Below are positions 6,943 through 15,820 of a stretch of 33,982 bases of DNA, piece after piece. The notes beneath the pieces were generated by a model, which was not told where the DNA came from, ran no database searches, and saw nothing but the letters and a program-made list of their open reading frames with translations. Numbering within the stretch: the stretch's first letter is position 1; each line of letters starts with the position of its first letter. The position numbers were made by a program, and so were the translations under genes. This DNA is from an uncultured Lachnospiraceae bacterium (GTDB taxonomy: Bacteria > Bacillota > Clostridia > Lachnospirales > Lachnospiraceae), in the NCBI GenBank assembly GCA_947626775.1, contig CANQTL010000033.1, forward strand, positions 1-33,982, read 5' to 3'.

Positions 6943-7836
6943 TTATACCTTCTTCCCGACGCCCGAAAACGGCAGTTTCAGGAAGATAAAATCCATCGCG
7001 AACTCCGCGGCCGCATGGGACAGTACCGACAGGTTGACGTCCAGCTCCTGTTTCTCGCCCGTGGCGCGCTCGATCGCATAGCACTGAAGCATGCGGCTGC
7101 GGATCTGGCTCCTGCACCTGGCGATCTCGTCCAGATAGTCCTGCTCCCGCTCCCGTTTGAGCCAGAGTTTCTCGCACAGTTCCAGATACTCCCTTCGCTT
7201 CTTTTTGCGTTTCTCCTGCTCCGCGATCTGCTGCCGCCGCTGCTCGGCCAGCCGTCTGCTGCGGTTCTCCTTGGCGAAACAGTAGCCGCGGTACTCTTTC
7301 TTCGTCGCGCCGAAGTAGTGGGAGCGGTAGGTGCTTTCCCCCAGTCTGCCCCACGGATTGTAAGCGCCCAGGTCGCGCCTGATCGTGTCGAGCACCCACT
7401 TCTCATACTCCGAATCGGCTTTCATCGCCGCGAATCCCTCCTCGGAGATCTGTATTGACACGGCGTCCTGTATCTGCGAGGGATCGACAGGCATCCGAAG
7501 AATCTTATCGTAGATGTACTGTTTATACTCTTCCATTGTCATATCCGCCGTGGAGTAGATGCGCCCTACGCCCGCTGTTGCTGCGATTTTTCCGTCTGTC
7601 TGTTTACTAATCGTCTCAGCCTCTTCCGCCGCCTGTCCGCCGCCTGCCTCTCTCTGTCCTGCTGCCGCCTCGCTCGCAGACGTCCGGCCGGCTTTCCGCC
7701 CTGCCGCTTCTATCGCCTGCCGGAACGTTGCTTCCTCACCGCTCTCAGACCCGCCGGCATTTCCGGCCATCCCCCGCGCCGCGCGGAGCATATTCAAATA
7801 AAACCTTGTCGTCGCGTCCAAAAAAATCCCGCTCAT
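6943..7836 (-). CDS. uncharacterised protein with Arg/Lys-rich coiled coil
   Basis: A 297-residue protein that I cannot assign to a function. It has no signal peptide. Order: a short N-terminal segment (MSGIFLDATTRFYLNMLRAARG), a low-complexity Ala/Gly/Glu stretch to about 90, a conserved-looking central block (TMEEYKQYIYDKILRMP, then DAVSIQISEEGFAAMK and YEKWVLDTIRRDLGAYNPWG), then a long basic helix (about 200-245) likely to form a coiled coil. The tail is amphipathic. The frame is open to 7917, but GGGAGG lies 7 bases before the ATG at 7836. It converges with the second sigma operon, with 19 bases between the stops. Confidence 0.75.
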   Translation of the reverse strand: MSGIFLDATTRFYLNMLRAARGMAGNAGGSESGEEATFRQAIEAAGRKAGRTSASEAAAGQREAGGGQAAEEAETISKQTDGKIAATAGVGRIYSTADMTMEEYKQYIYDKILRMPVDPSQIQDAVSIQISEEGFAAMKADSEYEKWVLDTIRRDLGAYNPWGRLGESTYRSHYFGATKKEYRGYCFAKENRSRRLAEQRRQQIAEQEKRKKKRREYLELCEKLWLKREREQDYLDEIARCRSQIRSRMLQCYAIERATGEKQELDVNLSVLSHAAAEFAMDFIFLKLPFSGVGKKV

Positions 7837-7933
7837 GAGCCGCCTCCCTCCAAAAAACGCTTTACAGACACTTCGCTCTCTGCTATAAACACGAACGGGG
7901 AAGCGAAAAAGTTTCACTTCCCCATAAAATGTG

Positions 7934-7953
7934 GCGTTTTCGTCACGAAACGC
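7934..7953. terminator. hairpin near the end of the MFS remnant, possible terminator
   Basis: GCGTTT-t-CG pairs with CG-AAACGC around a TCA loop. T-rich sequence follows on both strands (ATGTTTTT on plus, CATTTT on minus). It lies between the MFS remnant and the gene starting at 7836. The remainder of 7837-8038 shows no supported gene. Confidence 0.35.
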
Positions 7954-8038
7954 TATGTTTTTGTCATGAGCGGTCAGTCAAATGAGAACTTGGCGCACAT
8001 GACAGCCCATGCCGCGCTGATCGGTACGAAACATCATC

Positions 8039-8200
8039 CTACCACCATGTAAACACTATTCCCGCAAGCGGCGACAGTCCGATCTCTGCCAGACTGTAGC
8101 CTCTTGCCGCGAGTATCGCGACCCACGCGCCTGTCAGCGACAGACTGCCGAGCGCGGAAGATGTGTATAATTTGATGATTTGCTTTTTTATTCTTAACAT
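8039..8200 (-). pseudogene. N-terminal remnant of an MFS transporter
   Basis: A 53-codon frame starting with ATG at 8200 behind a good AAGGAG 7 bases upstream. It begins RIKKQIIKLY, then SSALGSLSLTGAWVAILAA and RGYSLAEIGL, which is the first membrane helix and following turn of major facilitator transporters of the type usual in this bacterial group. After SLAEIGL the sequence leaves the family pattern and stops at TAG 8039-8041, where an intact transporter would continue for about 350 residues. Sequence beyond it in all frames does not resume the transporter, so most of the gene was deleted. The preserved start region and ribosome site suggest recent loss. Confidence 0.6.
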
Positions 8201-8205
8201 AAAAA

Positions 8206-8242
8206 ATCTCCTTAACCATTAATTTTTAATCGTTAAGGAGAT
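8206..8242. promoter_or_regulatory. 37-bp near-perfect palindrome over the MFS ribosome site
   Basis: ATCTCCTTAAC (8206-8216) and GTTAAGGAGAT (8232-8242) are perfectly inverted. Inside them ATTAA (8218-8222) and TTAAT (8226-8230) pair again around TTT, with a single C/C mismatch between the two helices. The left arm holds the Shine-Dalgarno of the MFS remnant. Either a repressor operator or an RNA hairpin that hides the ribosome site would fit. Confidence 0.6.
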
Positions 8243-8297
8243 AGCGGACCAATTCTAAATCTTCCTGAAATTTTCCAGTACATATTAACCTCTGTAC

Positions 8298-10427
8298 CTA
8301 TTGAAACTGCAGGAAATTCCGAAGGATCGGGTTCTCGTACCGCAGGATGACCGCGGAGGTCGGCCCGAGCGTCACCGTGACGTTGCCGGAGATCACGGGA
8401 TATTCCGTCTCCTGCGTCGTGTAGCCGTCCGCCGTGGTCAGCAGGAGCCGCTTCATCATGCAGTCCATCGGCACGCCGAGGTACCACACCGTGAATTCCT
8501 TCGTGATCTCGTAGTCGTTGTTGTTGACGACGACCAGCGACTGCCCCTGCTTGGTGAATCTGCCGTAGCTGAGCACGTTGTAGTCGCCCTCCATATGCTT
8601 CAGCGAACCGGTCAGAAATTCTTTATGCGATTTGTGGATGCGGATGATATCTCTGTGAAAAGCGATCAGTTCCTGATCCTCATGCCCCCAGGGATAAGTC
8701 CGCCGGTTGTCGGGATCGGTGAACCCGCACACGCCCGCCTCGTCGCCGTAGTAGACCGTGGGCGCGCCGGGCCAGGTCATCTGGATCACCACGGCCTCCC
8801 GCATGACTGCTTTGTTGATGCCCGTGTTGGCCGCCTCCGGCCCCAGGGTATTCGTTCTGCCGACCTTGTGGTTCGTCCTCGTCAGGAAACGGGAATGGTC
8901 ATGATTGGACAGCTCGTTCATCGCCACCTGCAGGGAAGAGGTCGTAAAATCAGCGCCGTGGTGCTGCATCGCGCCCCAGAAACTGTCTACATTGCCAAGC
9001 AGATCTTCCCTGTAGTCGTCGCTGTGTTTCTGCATACCGGTGAGGAACCAGGTCACAGGTTCCATGAAAGCGTCATAGTTCATGACGGTATCCCACTCGT
9101 CACCCTGCAGCCAGTCTCTGGGACTGCCGTAATGCTCCGCCAGAATGATCGCGTCCGGATTCGCCATCTTAACTGTTCTGCGGAATTCTTTCCAGAAATT
9201 GTGGTTGAACTCCGGCGAATGTCCCAGATCCGCCGCCACGTCCAGCCGCCAGCCGTCCGCGTTGTAGGGCGGGGACACCCACTTGCGCGCGATATACAAG
9301 ATGTAATCCGTCAGATGCTTGGAATTTTCATAGTTGAGCTTGGGGAGCGTGTCATGTCCCCACCATCCGTCGTAAGTGCCGTTGTACGGCCACCTGTGAT
9401 CGTCGTGGAACTTAAAATAATCATGGTACACGCTGTCCGCCGAGATATAGGCGCCCTTCTCGTAACCGTCCGCATTCTCGTAGATGCGCTCTCTGTCCAT
9501 CCACTTATTGAAGGAGCCGCAGTGATTGAACACGCCGTCCAGAATGACTTTCATGCCGCGTCTGTGCGCCTCTTTTACCACTTTTGCGAAGAGGCCGTTG
9601 CTCGCCTCCAGATTCTCCCTGTTGGTCACGCGGTCGATATATCTCGTAGCAAAGCGGTTCTCCTGCTGATCGGGCCCCAGAAGCTCCCCCTCATCGTGCA
9701 CGATCTTGCCAAAATGGGGGTCGATATAATCATAATCCTGAATGTCGTATTTGTGATTCGAGGGCGAGACGAAGAGCGGATTGAAATAAATCACATCCAC
9801 CCCCAGATCCTGCAGATAATCCATCTTGTCAAGCACACCCTGCAGATCGCCGCCGTAGAACTCCCTGACGCCCATGGCCGCAGGGTATTTATTCCAGTCT
9901 TCCACCCTGATGGTCTTGTCGCCGATGTACTGGTACTCGTTCGTCAGCACGTCGTTGGAGGGATCGCCGTTATAGAAGCGGTCCACATAGATCTGATAGA
10001 AGACCGCGCCTTTCGCCCAGTCCGGCGTCTTGAAGCCGGGAATCAGGCGAAAATGGTAATACTCGTTGATGTCCTTGCAGACGCCCCGCGTATCGTAGTA
10101 GCAGACAATCCTGCCTACGCACACTTCAAAATAATAGGTGACCGTCTCATTGTCCAATTGTATGGAATGCTCATAATAGTCGAAGTAATTGTCCGTCTCC
10201 GCCTTGAGCATCAGGTGTTTCTCCCCTTTACACACCAGAAATACCTTGTCGATATTATTCCGCTTCGTGCGGAAGTGAATACTGACCTCCCCGTAAGCAC
10301 TCGGTTCCGGCGGATATACGTAGTCCTCCGTCATATCGGAAAACAAAGCCTTCCTGCTGAATACCGGACGCATGGACGATAAGTACTGCTGATTTCGTTC
10401 TGCCTTTTGAAACTGACTGAGATCCAT
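8298..10427 (-). CDS. glycoside hydrolase family 13 alpha-glycosidase (neopullulanase-like)
   Basis: A 709-residue intracellular enzyme for alpha-glucan oligosaccharides (maltodextrin, cyclodextrin or pullulan type; exact specificity not readable). Residues 1-130 form a beta-sandwich like the CBM34 domain of neopullulanases and cyclomaltodextrinases. The catalytic barrel starts at DWAKGAVFYQIYVDRF (136-151). The four conserved regions are present: DGVFNHCG (297-304), GWRLDVAAD (392-400) with nucleophile D396, LAEHYG with acid/base E431, and ELSNHDHSR (505-513) with D510. A C-terminal beta domain follows from about 605. No signal peptide. GGAGGAAGG precedes the ATG. It stands alone, with no transporter or regulator next to it. 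Confidence 0.92.
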   Translation of the reverse strand: MDLSQFQKAERNQQYLSSMRPVFSRKALFSDMTEDYVYPPEPSAYGEVSIHFRTKRNNIDKVFLVCKGEKHLMLKAETDNYFDYYEHSIQLDNETVTYYFEVCVGRIVCYYDTRGVCKDINEYYHFRLIPGFKTPDWAKGAVFYQIYVDRFYNGDPSNDVLTNEYQYIGDKTIRVEDWNKYPAAMGVREFYGGDLQGVLDKMDYLQDLGVDVIYFNPLFVSPSNHKYDIQDYDYIDPHFGKIVHDEGELLGPDQQENRFATRYIDRVTNRENLEASNGLFAKVVKEAHRRGMKVILDGVFNHCGSFNKWMDRERIYENADGYEKGAYISADSVYHDYFKFHDDHRWPYNGTYDGWWGHDTLPKLNYENSKHLTDYILYIARKWVSPPYNADGWRLDVAADLGHSPEFNHNFWKEFRRTVKMANPDAIILAEHYGSPRDWLQGDEWDTVMNYDAFMEPVTWFLTGMQKHSDDYREDLLGNVDSFWGAMQHHGADFTTSSLQVAMNELSNHDHSRFLTRTNHKVGRTNTLGPEAANTGINKAVMREAVVIQMTWPGAPTVYYGDEAGVCGFTDPDNRRTYPWGHEDQELIAFHRDIIRIHKSHKEFLTGSLKHMEGDYNVLSYGRFTKQGQSLVVVNNNDYEITKEFTVWYLGVPMDCMMKRLLLTTADGYTTQETEYPVISGNVTVTLGPTSAVILRYENPILRNFLQFQ

Positions 10428-10466
10428 GTCTTGTGCCTTCCTCCAAAAAACAATATATATAACTAT

Positions 10467-10493
10467 TTTATACTATATATTGTGTTTATTCAA
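10467..10493 (-). promoter_or_regulatory. possible promoter of the GH13 gene
   Basis: Minus-strand TTGAAT (10488-10493) and TATAAA (10467-10472) are separated by 15 bases in a very AT-rich stretch about 45 bases before the start codon. Spacing is short, so the exact boxes are uncertain. Confidence 0.35.
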
Positions 10494-10541
10494 GGATTTT
10501 CCGCTTGACCCGGCGGCAGAGAGGAAAAGGCCCCTAAACGG

Positions 10542-10575
10542 TAAAAGAGACAGTTTATACAAACTGCCTCTTTTA
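10542..10575 (-). terminator. terminator-like hairpin downstream of ftsH
   Basis: TAAAAGAG-A-CAGTTT pairs with AAACTG-C-CTCTTTTA around an ATAC loop, a 14-bp stem with one mismatch. The last stem bases on either strand are CTCTTTTA, so it could act in both directions. It is about 155 bases after the ftsH stop. Confidence 0.55.
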
Positions 10576-10729
10576 GAGAAGGTATTTCTTTCTTATGGGG
10601 TATAGCAAAAAACTATATAATGTATTGGGGGTTACAAGTGTATATTAGCATAGCCCCCACATAGCCACAATACCAAGGTTTCACAAATATTACAATTTTA
10701 GATGTTCATTTTTGTGCGATATGCACAAT

Positions 10730-12580
10730 TTATAGCATCATGGACGCCGGATCGTCCGGCTGCGGGTACTCCCGGTCAAAAAGCGCCTCGAACTCGGCGC
10801 GCCCGATCTTCTCTTTCTCCAGGAGAAGTTCGGCGCATTTATGCAGAACGCCTTCCTGCTCCAGGATGATCGCCTTCGCCTTCCCGTAACAGTCGTCGAT
10901 GATCGCCTTGACTTCCCTGTCGATCTGTCCCGAGACTTCCTCGCTGTGGTTCTTGGCATGTGCCAGATCCCTGCCGATGAACACCTCGTCCTCGTCGTCC
11001 TCATAGTTGATAATGCCGAGTTTCTCCGACATGCCGTAGCGCGTCACCATGCTGCGCGCCGTCTTGGTCGCCTTCTTGATATCGCTCTGGGCTCCTGTCG
11101 TCACGTCGCCGAATATGATTTCCTCCGCGATACGGCCTCCCAGCGATACCATGATATCCTGCAGCATCTTGCCTTTCGTCAGGAATTCATCGTCATTTCC
11201 CGGCAGCGGCATGGTGTAGCCCGCCGCAGTGGCGCCCGTAGGAATGATGGACACCGTGTAGACCGGCCCCACATCGGGAAGCACATGGTACAGAATCGCA
11301 TGTCCCGCCTCGTGGTAGGCCGTGATGCGCCTCTCCTTGTCGGAGATCAGGCGGCTCTTCTTCTCCGTGCCGATCCCGACCTTGACGAACGCTTTCTTGA
11401 TGTCGTCCTGTTTGACAAATACCCGGCGATCCATCGCAGCGTTGATCGCCGCCTCGTTCAGCAGATTCTCCAGATCCGCGCCGGTAAAGCCCGGCGTGGT
11501 CCGCGCGACCTGTTCCAGATCCACGTCGTCCCCCAGCGGCTTGTTCTGCGCGTGCACCCTGAGAATATCTTCCCTGCCTCTCACGTCGGGCCGCGCCACC
11601 GCAATCTTGCGGTCGAACCGCCCCGGCCTCATGATCGCGGGATCCAGAATATCCACACGGTTGGTCGCCGCCATCACGATAATGCCCTCGTTGACGCCGA
11701 AACCGTCCATTTCCACCAGCAGCTGGTTCAGCGTCTGTTCGCGCTCGTCGTGACCGCCGCCCATACCGGTGCCGCGCCGTCTCGCCACGGCGTCGATCTC
11801 ATCGATGAAGATGATGCACGGCGCATGTCGTTTCGCCTCCGCGAACATATCCCGCACGCGGGAAGCGCCGACGCCCACGAACATTTCCACGAAATCCGAG
11901 CCGGAAATGCTGAAGAACGGCACGTTCGCCTCGCCCGCGATCGCCTTGGCCAACAGCGTCTTACCCGTGCCGGGCGCGCCCTCCAGGAGAATGCCCTTGG
12001 GGATCCGGGCGCCCACCTGAGTAAATCTTCCCGGCTCTTTCAGAAACTCCACGATCTCCTGAAGTTCCTCCTTCTCCTCCTTCAGCCCGGCCACGCCGTC
12101 CAGCTTGATGGTATTTTCACCGCCCAGCGTCAGTCTGGCGCGGCTGCGGCCGAAGTTCATCATCTTGCCGCCGCCTCCGCCGGCGTTCTGCGAGTTCATC
12201 ATCACGAAGAAAAAGACGCAGACTATCACCACGATCAGCACCGGGAACACGCTGTTTAAGAACCAGCTCTCCTCGGGAACATTCTCCACCCGCGGATCCA
12301 GCCCGTAGCTCCTCACCAGTTCTTCCATCTCGGTCACATCCGTGACGTACAGCGTCCGCTCCTCGCCGTTCTTCAGCGTGATCTCCAGCGAACCCGTAGG
12401 CATATCCCTGTTAGGACAGATGTTGACCGCCGCAACTTCATTGTTGTCCAGCTGGCTCACAAACTGTCCCCTCGTGTAGCCGCTGTTCTGTACCCGCAGA
12501 GTACCGATCCATACCGTAAACAGCAGCAGCCCGATGATAATTACAAAATACAGATAGAAACTTCTATTATTTCTGCTCAA
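10730..12580 (-). CDS. ftsH: ATP-dependent zinc metalloprotease FtsH
   Basis: A 616-residue membrane-bound AAA+ protease that degrades misfolded membrane proteins and regulatory proteins. Order: membrane helix 8-26, an extracellular segment to about 107, second helix 108-128, a Gly-rich linker, then the AAA module with Walker A GAPGTGKT (201-208), Walker B IIFIDEID (256-263) and second region of homology at about 304-324 with arginines R318 and R321. The zinc protease domain has HEAGH (423-427), with D500 as third ligand. The start is TTG at 12580, supported by AGAGG six bases upstream; no other Met occurs before residue 60. It is the last gene of tilS-hpt-ftsH, 16 bases after hpt. Confidence 0.97.
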   Translation of the reverse strand: MSRNNRSFYLYFVIIIGLLLFTVWIGTLRVQNSGYTRGQFVSQLDNNEVAAVNICPNRDMPTGSLEITLKNGEERTLYVTDVTEMEELVRSYGLDPRVENVPEESWFLNSVFPVLIVVIVCVFFFVMMNSQNAGGGGGKMMNFGRSRARLTLGGENTIKLDGVAGLKEEKEELQEIVEFLKEPGRFTQVGARIPKGILLEGAPGTGKTLLAKAIAGEANVPFFSISGSDFVEMFVGVGASRVRDMFAEAKRHAPCIIFIDEIDAVARRRGTGMGGGHDEREQTLNQLLVEMDGFGVNEGIIVMAATNRVDILDPAIMRPGRFDRKIAVARPDVRGREDILRVHAQNKPLGDDVDLEQVARTTPGFTGADLENLLNEAAINAAMDRRVFVKQDDIKKAFVKVGIGTEKKSRLISDKERRITAYHEAGHAILYHVLPDVGPVYTVSIIPTGATAAGYTMPLPGNDDEFLTKGKMLQDIMVSLGGRIAEEIIFGDVTTGAQSDIKKATKTARSMVTRYGMSEKLGIINYEDDEDEVFIGRDLAHAKNHSEEVSGQIDREVKAIIDDCYGKAKAIILEQEGVLHKCAELLLEKEKIGRAEFEALFDREYPQPDDPASMML

Positions 12581-12596
12581 AGTATACCTCTCTCAT

Positions 12597-13124
12597 CTAC
12601 TCGTCAAAATTTACAACGCCGATATACGGCAGATTGCGGTACTTTTGATCATAGTCCAGACCATAGCCGACGACGAACGCATCCGGGATCTGGAACCCAG
12701 TGTAATCCACCCTGACGTCCACGGCCCTTCTGTCCGGCTTATCAAGCAGCGTGCAGAGTTTCACGTCCGCGGCGCCTCTGTTCTTGAACATTTCCTGCAG
12801 ATAACTCAATGTCCGTCCGGAATCAACGATATCCTCCACCACAATGACATGCCGATCCGTAAGCGGCTCGTCCAGATCTTTCACGATCTTCACAACGCCG
12901 CTGGATTTCGTATCCCCGCCATAACTGGACACCGACATAAAATCCATTGTGACCGGCACGGTGATCCGCTTGGCGAGCTCGCACATAAAGAAACTCGCGC
13001 CTTTGAGCACGCACACCAGATGCACCTTCCGGTCCGCATAATCCCGGGAAATCTGTTCTCCGATCTCCCGAATCCGCCGGTTTACCTCCTCCTCACTCAA
13101 CAGTACCTCGATCCGTTCCGCCAT
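12597..13124 (-). CDS. hpt: hypoxanthine phosphoribosyltransferase
   Basis: A 175-residue purine salvage enzyme converting hypoxanthine (and usually guanine) plus PRPP to the nucleotide. The PRPP-binding signature VVEDIVDSGRT is at 95-105. Upstream are LVCVLKGASFF (36-46) with the conserved LKG loop and the flexible loop SVSSYGGDTKSSG (64-76). The C-terminus has PDAFVVGYGLDYDQKYRNLP, the base-binding segment. GAGGAGG precedes the ATG at 13124. It overlaps the tilS reading frame by 32 bases, and the pair tilS-hpt is a classic Firmicutes arrangement. Confidence 0.97.
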   Translation of the reverse strand: MAERIEVLLSEEEVNRRIREIGEQISRDYADRKVHLVCVLKGASFFMCELAKRITVPVTMDFMSVSSYGGDTKSSGVVKIVKDLDEPLTDRHVIVVEDIVDSGRTLSYLQEMFKNRGAADVKLCTLLDKPDRRAVDVRVDYTGFQIPDAFVVGYGLDYDQKYRNLPYIGVVNFDE

Positions 13125-14565
13125 AATAGCCTCCTCTTAGACGTACCTGTAAGATACGCTTCGTACTTTGTCCTACTTTGTAATACTGGCTGATCCGATA
13201 CCCGGGCGCCCACAGAATATGCTGCCCGTCAGCCAGTATGTACATACTGTCGCGCTGCGATTTCGGAATCTTTTCGTCGATCATATACCGTCTGACCGAC
13301 TTTCTGTGCAGCGCCGCGTCTATTGTCAGATAGTCGCCCGGTTTTCTCGTACGCAGCACCAAAGCCTTAGTTATTTTATCATAATCGAACCATTTCGTAT
13401 ATCTATTTTGCGGAATATTTTGCCAATCCACCCCCGCCTGTTCTCTCTCCAGCATCAGAAAGTCATATGTCCCTTCGCCGGGAACCGTGATTTCTGCAGG
13501 CGGCACGACGGGATATTCCCTGCCCGGCGAGACGTCCCCGTCCCCGGAAACCCCCGCCGCTCCGCATCCGCACAGCGTCAGCACATCATACTCCCTGCGC
13601 GCCCTGATTCCATAGGGAAGCGACAGCTCCCTGCTGCCCGGCCTTGTCATCAGGGCCGCCAGATCCGCTATATGCTGTCCGGTGACGTCCTTTCTGTACG
13701 GCGTAAGCCGCTCCATGCACATCAGCAGCACCCGCCTGTACATCGCGGGATCCTCCGACAGCAGAGCGCAGCGGACCTTCAGGCAGCGCTCCCCCTCCGG
13801 GCCGCTCTCTTCCACATAGACGTCGTACAGCCGCCCGGCCTGTCCTTCCAGATATTTCTCCGTCTCGGACAGAATATCCGCCAGCTCATTCATGTGCGCC
13901 ACCGCTCCCGAACAGATCTCCCGCTCGGCGTAAGGCAGGATATGATGACGGATCCTGTTGCGGGTATACCTGTCTTCCTCATTGGTGGCGTCCAGACAGT
14001 ATTCCAGCCCGCACGCGTTCAGATAGCGTTCTATCTCCTCCCGCTCCAGACACAGAAGCGGCCTGATCACACGCTCCCTGACAGGCTGAATCGAACTCAG
14101 TCCCCGCACGCCGCTTCCCCGGAACATATGGAAAAGCATCGTTTCCGCCCGGTCATTGGCGTTGTGCGCCACCGCGATCCTGCCGCGCGCCCCCTCGGAC
14201 CGCTCCTTTAGCACTTCCTCAAACGCCGCATAGCGAAGCGTTCTGCCCGCCTCCTCCGCAGACATCCCGTGTTCCGCAGCGTACCCGTTCATGTCCGCTC
14301 TCTTCAGACAGAACGGAACCGACAGCCCGCGGCACAGCCGCTCCACATACGCCGCATCCCTGGCCGAATCCGCGCGTACGCCATGGTCCACATGCACCGC
14401 CGCAAGCCGGAATCCAAGCGTCCCGGACAGTCTGTGCAGAATGTGCAGAAGACACACGGAATCCGCCCCGCCGGACACGCCTGCCGCCACAAAATCGCCC
14501 GCTTCCACCATGCGGTACTTCCTGATATATCGAATCACCTTATCATATGTATTTTCCGCCGTCAT
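13093..14565 (-). CDS. tilS: tRNA(Ile)-lysidine synthetase
   Basis: A 490-residue essential enzyme that changes C34 of tRNA-Ile(CAU) to lysidine using ATP and lysine, so that AUA is read as isoleucine. The N-type ATP pyrophosphatase loop SGGADS is at about 31-36, followed by AVHVDHGVR, the substrate motif NANDRAETMLFHMFRGSG and the NEEDRYTRNRIRH segment. A TilS C-terminal substrate-binding region follows (TRKPGDYL, KSVRRYMIDEKIP). The frame is open to 14592, inside the upstream gene; the ATG at 14565 lies 10 bases after that stop with AGGTGA as ribosome site. The stop lies 32 bases inside hpt, so translation is probably coupled. Confidence 0.95.
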   Translation of the reverse strand: MTAENTYDKVIRYIRKYRMVEAGDFVAAGVSGGADSVCLLHILHRLSGTLGFRLAAVHVDHGVRADSARDAAYVERLCRGLSVPFCLKRADMNGYAAEHGMSAEEAGRTLRYAAFEEVLKERSEGARGRIAVAHNANDRAETMLFHMFRGSGVRGLSSIQPVRERVIRPLLCLEREEIERYLNACGLEYCLDATNEEDRYTRNRIRHHILPYAEREICSGAVAHMNELADILSETEKYLEGQAGRLYDVYVEESGPEGERCLKVRCALLSEDPAMYRRVLLMCMERLTPYRKDVTGQHIADLAALMTRPGSRELSLPYGIRARREYDVLTLCGCGAAGVSGDGDVSPGREYPVVPPAEITVPGEGTYDFLMLEREQAGVDWQNIPQNRYTKWFDYDKITKALVLRTRKPGDYLTIDAALHRKSVRRYMIDEKIPKSQRDSMYILADGQHILWAPGYRISQYYKVGQSTKRILQVRLRGGYYGGTDRGTVE

Positions 14566-14575
14566 CTCTGCACCG

Positions 14576-15820
14576 TCACCTGTATGTCCCATCCGCAGCG
14601 CTATCCTGCTCCCATGCGCCCAGCACCAGCACCGTCATGTCGTCCCGGATCTGTCCCTTGCTCTGCGCGAGAGAGTATGCCAGAATCTGATTCGCTATCT
14701 CCCCGGGGCCGCTGCAGTCCATCCGGCCTATGATCTCCGGCAGCACATCCTCCCCGATTCCCTGCGAGAGCGCATCCAGCACGCCGTCCGACAGCATAAT
14801 CACATAATCGCCGTTCTCCAGCGTCCTGTACATCACTTCCGGCTCCATCTGCCCGAACACGCCCAGCGGAAAACTCTGCGCAGAGAGCCTGTCCACCAGC
14901 CGGCCCCGCTTGATATAGGTACACGCCGCTCCCACCTTGATGAATTCGCACTCGCCCGTATACAGATTCATATCGCAGACGTCCAGCGTGGACATATTTT
15001 CCTCCTGCCCGGACGACGCCAGCGCCCCGTTAATCATCTGCACGGCGGCCTCCTTGCGGAACCCTGCCTCCAGAAGCCGTTCTGTCAGCTCGACAACCCG
15101 CTCCGAATCCCGGTTCGCCTTCTCGCCGGAACCCATCCCATCCGAGAGGATGACCGTCATTCTGCCGCCGTCCCCCTCGTAGAAAGAATAGTTGTCCCCC
15201 GAGATCTTCTCCGTCTCCTTGACTGCCTTCGCCGTTCCCGTCAGAAACTGGAACCTCGGTTCCTGCAGAAAATAGTACGAGGCCCACTCCGGCGTCAGAT
15301 ACAGCGGCGCATTCCCGGCCGCACGCAGCCGGACATTCATCGCGACAGACAGAAAATCCGCCACATCCTCCACTAAGATGCTCTCCTGCTCGCCGAACCG
15401 CGCATATTTCTCGGAAGCCATCCGCATCGTCAGGCTGATCTCCCTGTGTCCGTCCTCATGCTCCAGCTCGAAAAAATTGCCCAGCAGAATACCTGATTCC
15501 TTCAACAGCCTCGCCAGCCGCCTGTGCTTTCTCTCGCCCACGGGCCGATACGCATAGGTTGTCCGCGCCATCTCCGTCATAATATGCGCCGTCTCCTTGA
15601 AATGCTCCGCCAGAAGTTCCCGATTCTCCTGCAGCCTGTGCTGCCACAGGTAATCCTGTCTGCTGCCCGCCCGCCCGGCGGCTGCCTCCTCCGGTTCCTC
15701 CGCCTCAAAGAGATCCGCCAGATCTCTGAAGGATTCCGCACAGCTCATCAGTCTGTGCCGCCCGTACTCAGGTATGACCGCAACTCTGTTTTCGTCTTTA
15801 ACGCCTGCCTGTCTTCTCAT
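14576..15820 (-). CDS. SpoIIE-type PP2C serine phosphatase lacking the membrane domain
   Basis: A 414-residue protein matching the cytoplasmic part of stage II sporulation protein E, the phosphatase that dephosphorylates SpoIIAA and so activates sigma-F in the forespore. The C-terminal PP2C domain is clear: ILSDGMGSGEKA (about 225-236), ENGDYVIMLSDGVLDAL, and IRDDMTVLVLG near the end. The preceding helical part (SFRDLADLF, then ENRELLAEHFKETAHIMTEMA) fits the SpoIIE regulatory region. SpoIIE of Bacillus is about 827 residues with ten membrane helices; none is present here. GGAGGGG before the ATG at 15820 fixes the start (the frame opens at 15877). The gene sits between divIC and tilS, the usual spoIIE position. 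Confidence 0.85.
   Translation of the reverse strand: MRRQAGVKDENRVAVIPEYGRHRLMSCAESFRDLADLFEAEEPEEAAAGRAGSRQDYLWQHRLQENRELLAEHFKETAHIMTEMARTTYAYRPVGERKHRRLARLLKESGILLGNFFELEHEDGHREISLTMRMASEKYARFGEQESILVEDVADFLSVAMNVRLRAAGNAPLYLTPEWASYYFLQEPRFQFLTGTAKAVKETEKISGDNYSFYEGDGGRMTVILSDGMGSGEKANRDSERVVELTERLLEAGFRKEAAVQMINGALASSGQEENMSTLDVCDMNLYTGECEFIKVGAACTYIKRGRLVDRLSAQSFPLGVFGQMEPEVMYRTLENGDYVIMLSDGVLDALSQGIGEDVLPEIIGRMDCSGPGEIANQILAYSLAQSKGQIRDDMTVLVLGAWEQDSAADGTYR

Larger units (their letters stand above)
10428..10729. other. 302-base intergenic region between ftsH and the GH13 gene
   Basis: No coding frame is supported. It holds three inverted repeats: TTGTGC/GCACAA at 10712-10728 directly after the ftsH stop; TGGGGG.TA/TA.CCCCCA at 10626-10659 with a 16-base loop; and the longer terminator-like hairpin at 10542-10575. 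A perfect TATAAT on the plus strand (10616-10621) has no convincing -35 box. The GH13 promoter lies at the low end. Confidence 0.6.

Noticed and set aside
8301..10382. 693-codon plus-strand open frame
   Set aside because: It mirrors the GH13 gene on the other strand, has no ribosome site and a His/Val/Arg-rich composition typical of antisense frames.
10841..12259. 472-codon plus-strand open frame opposite ftsH
   Set aside because: It is antisense to intact ftsH and has no recognisable domain.
5927..15820. Prophage or transposon in the middle of the window
   Set aside because: No transposase, integrase, terminal repeats or phage genes were seen between the first gene and the tRNA-Arg scar. 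The only sign of mobility is at the right end.
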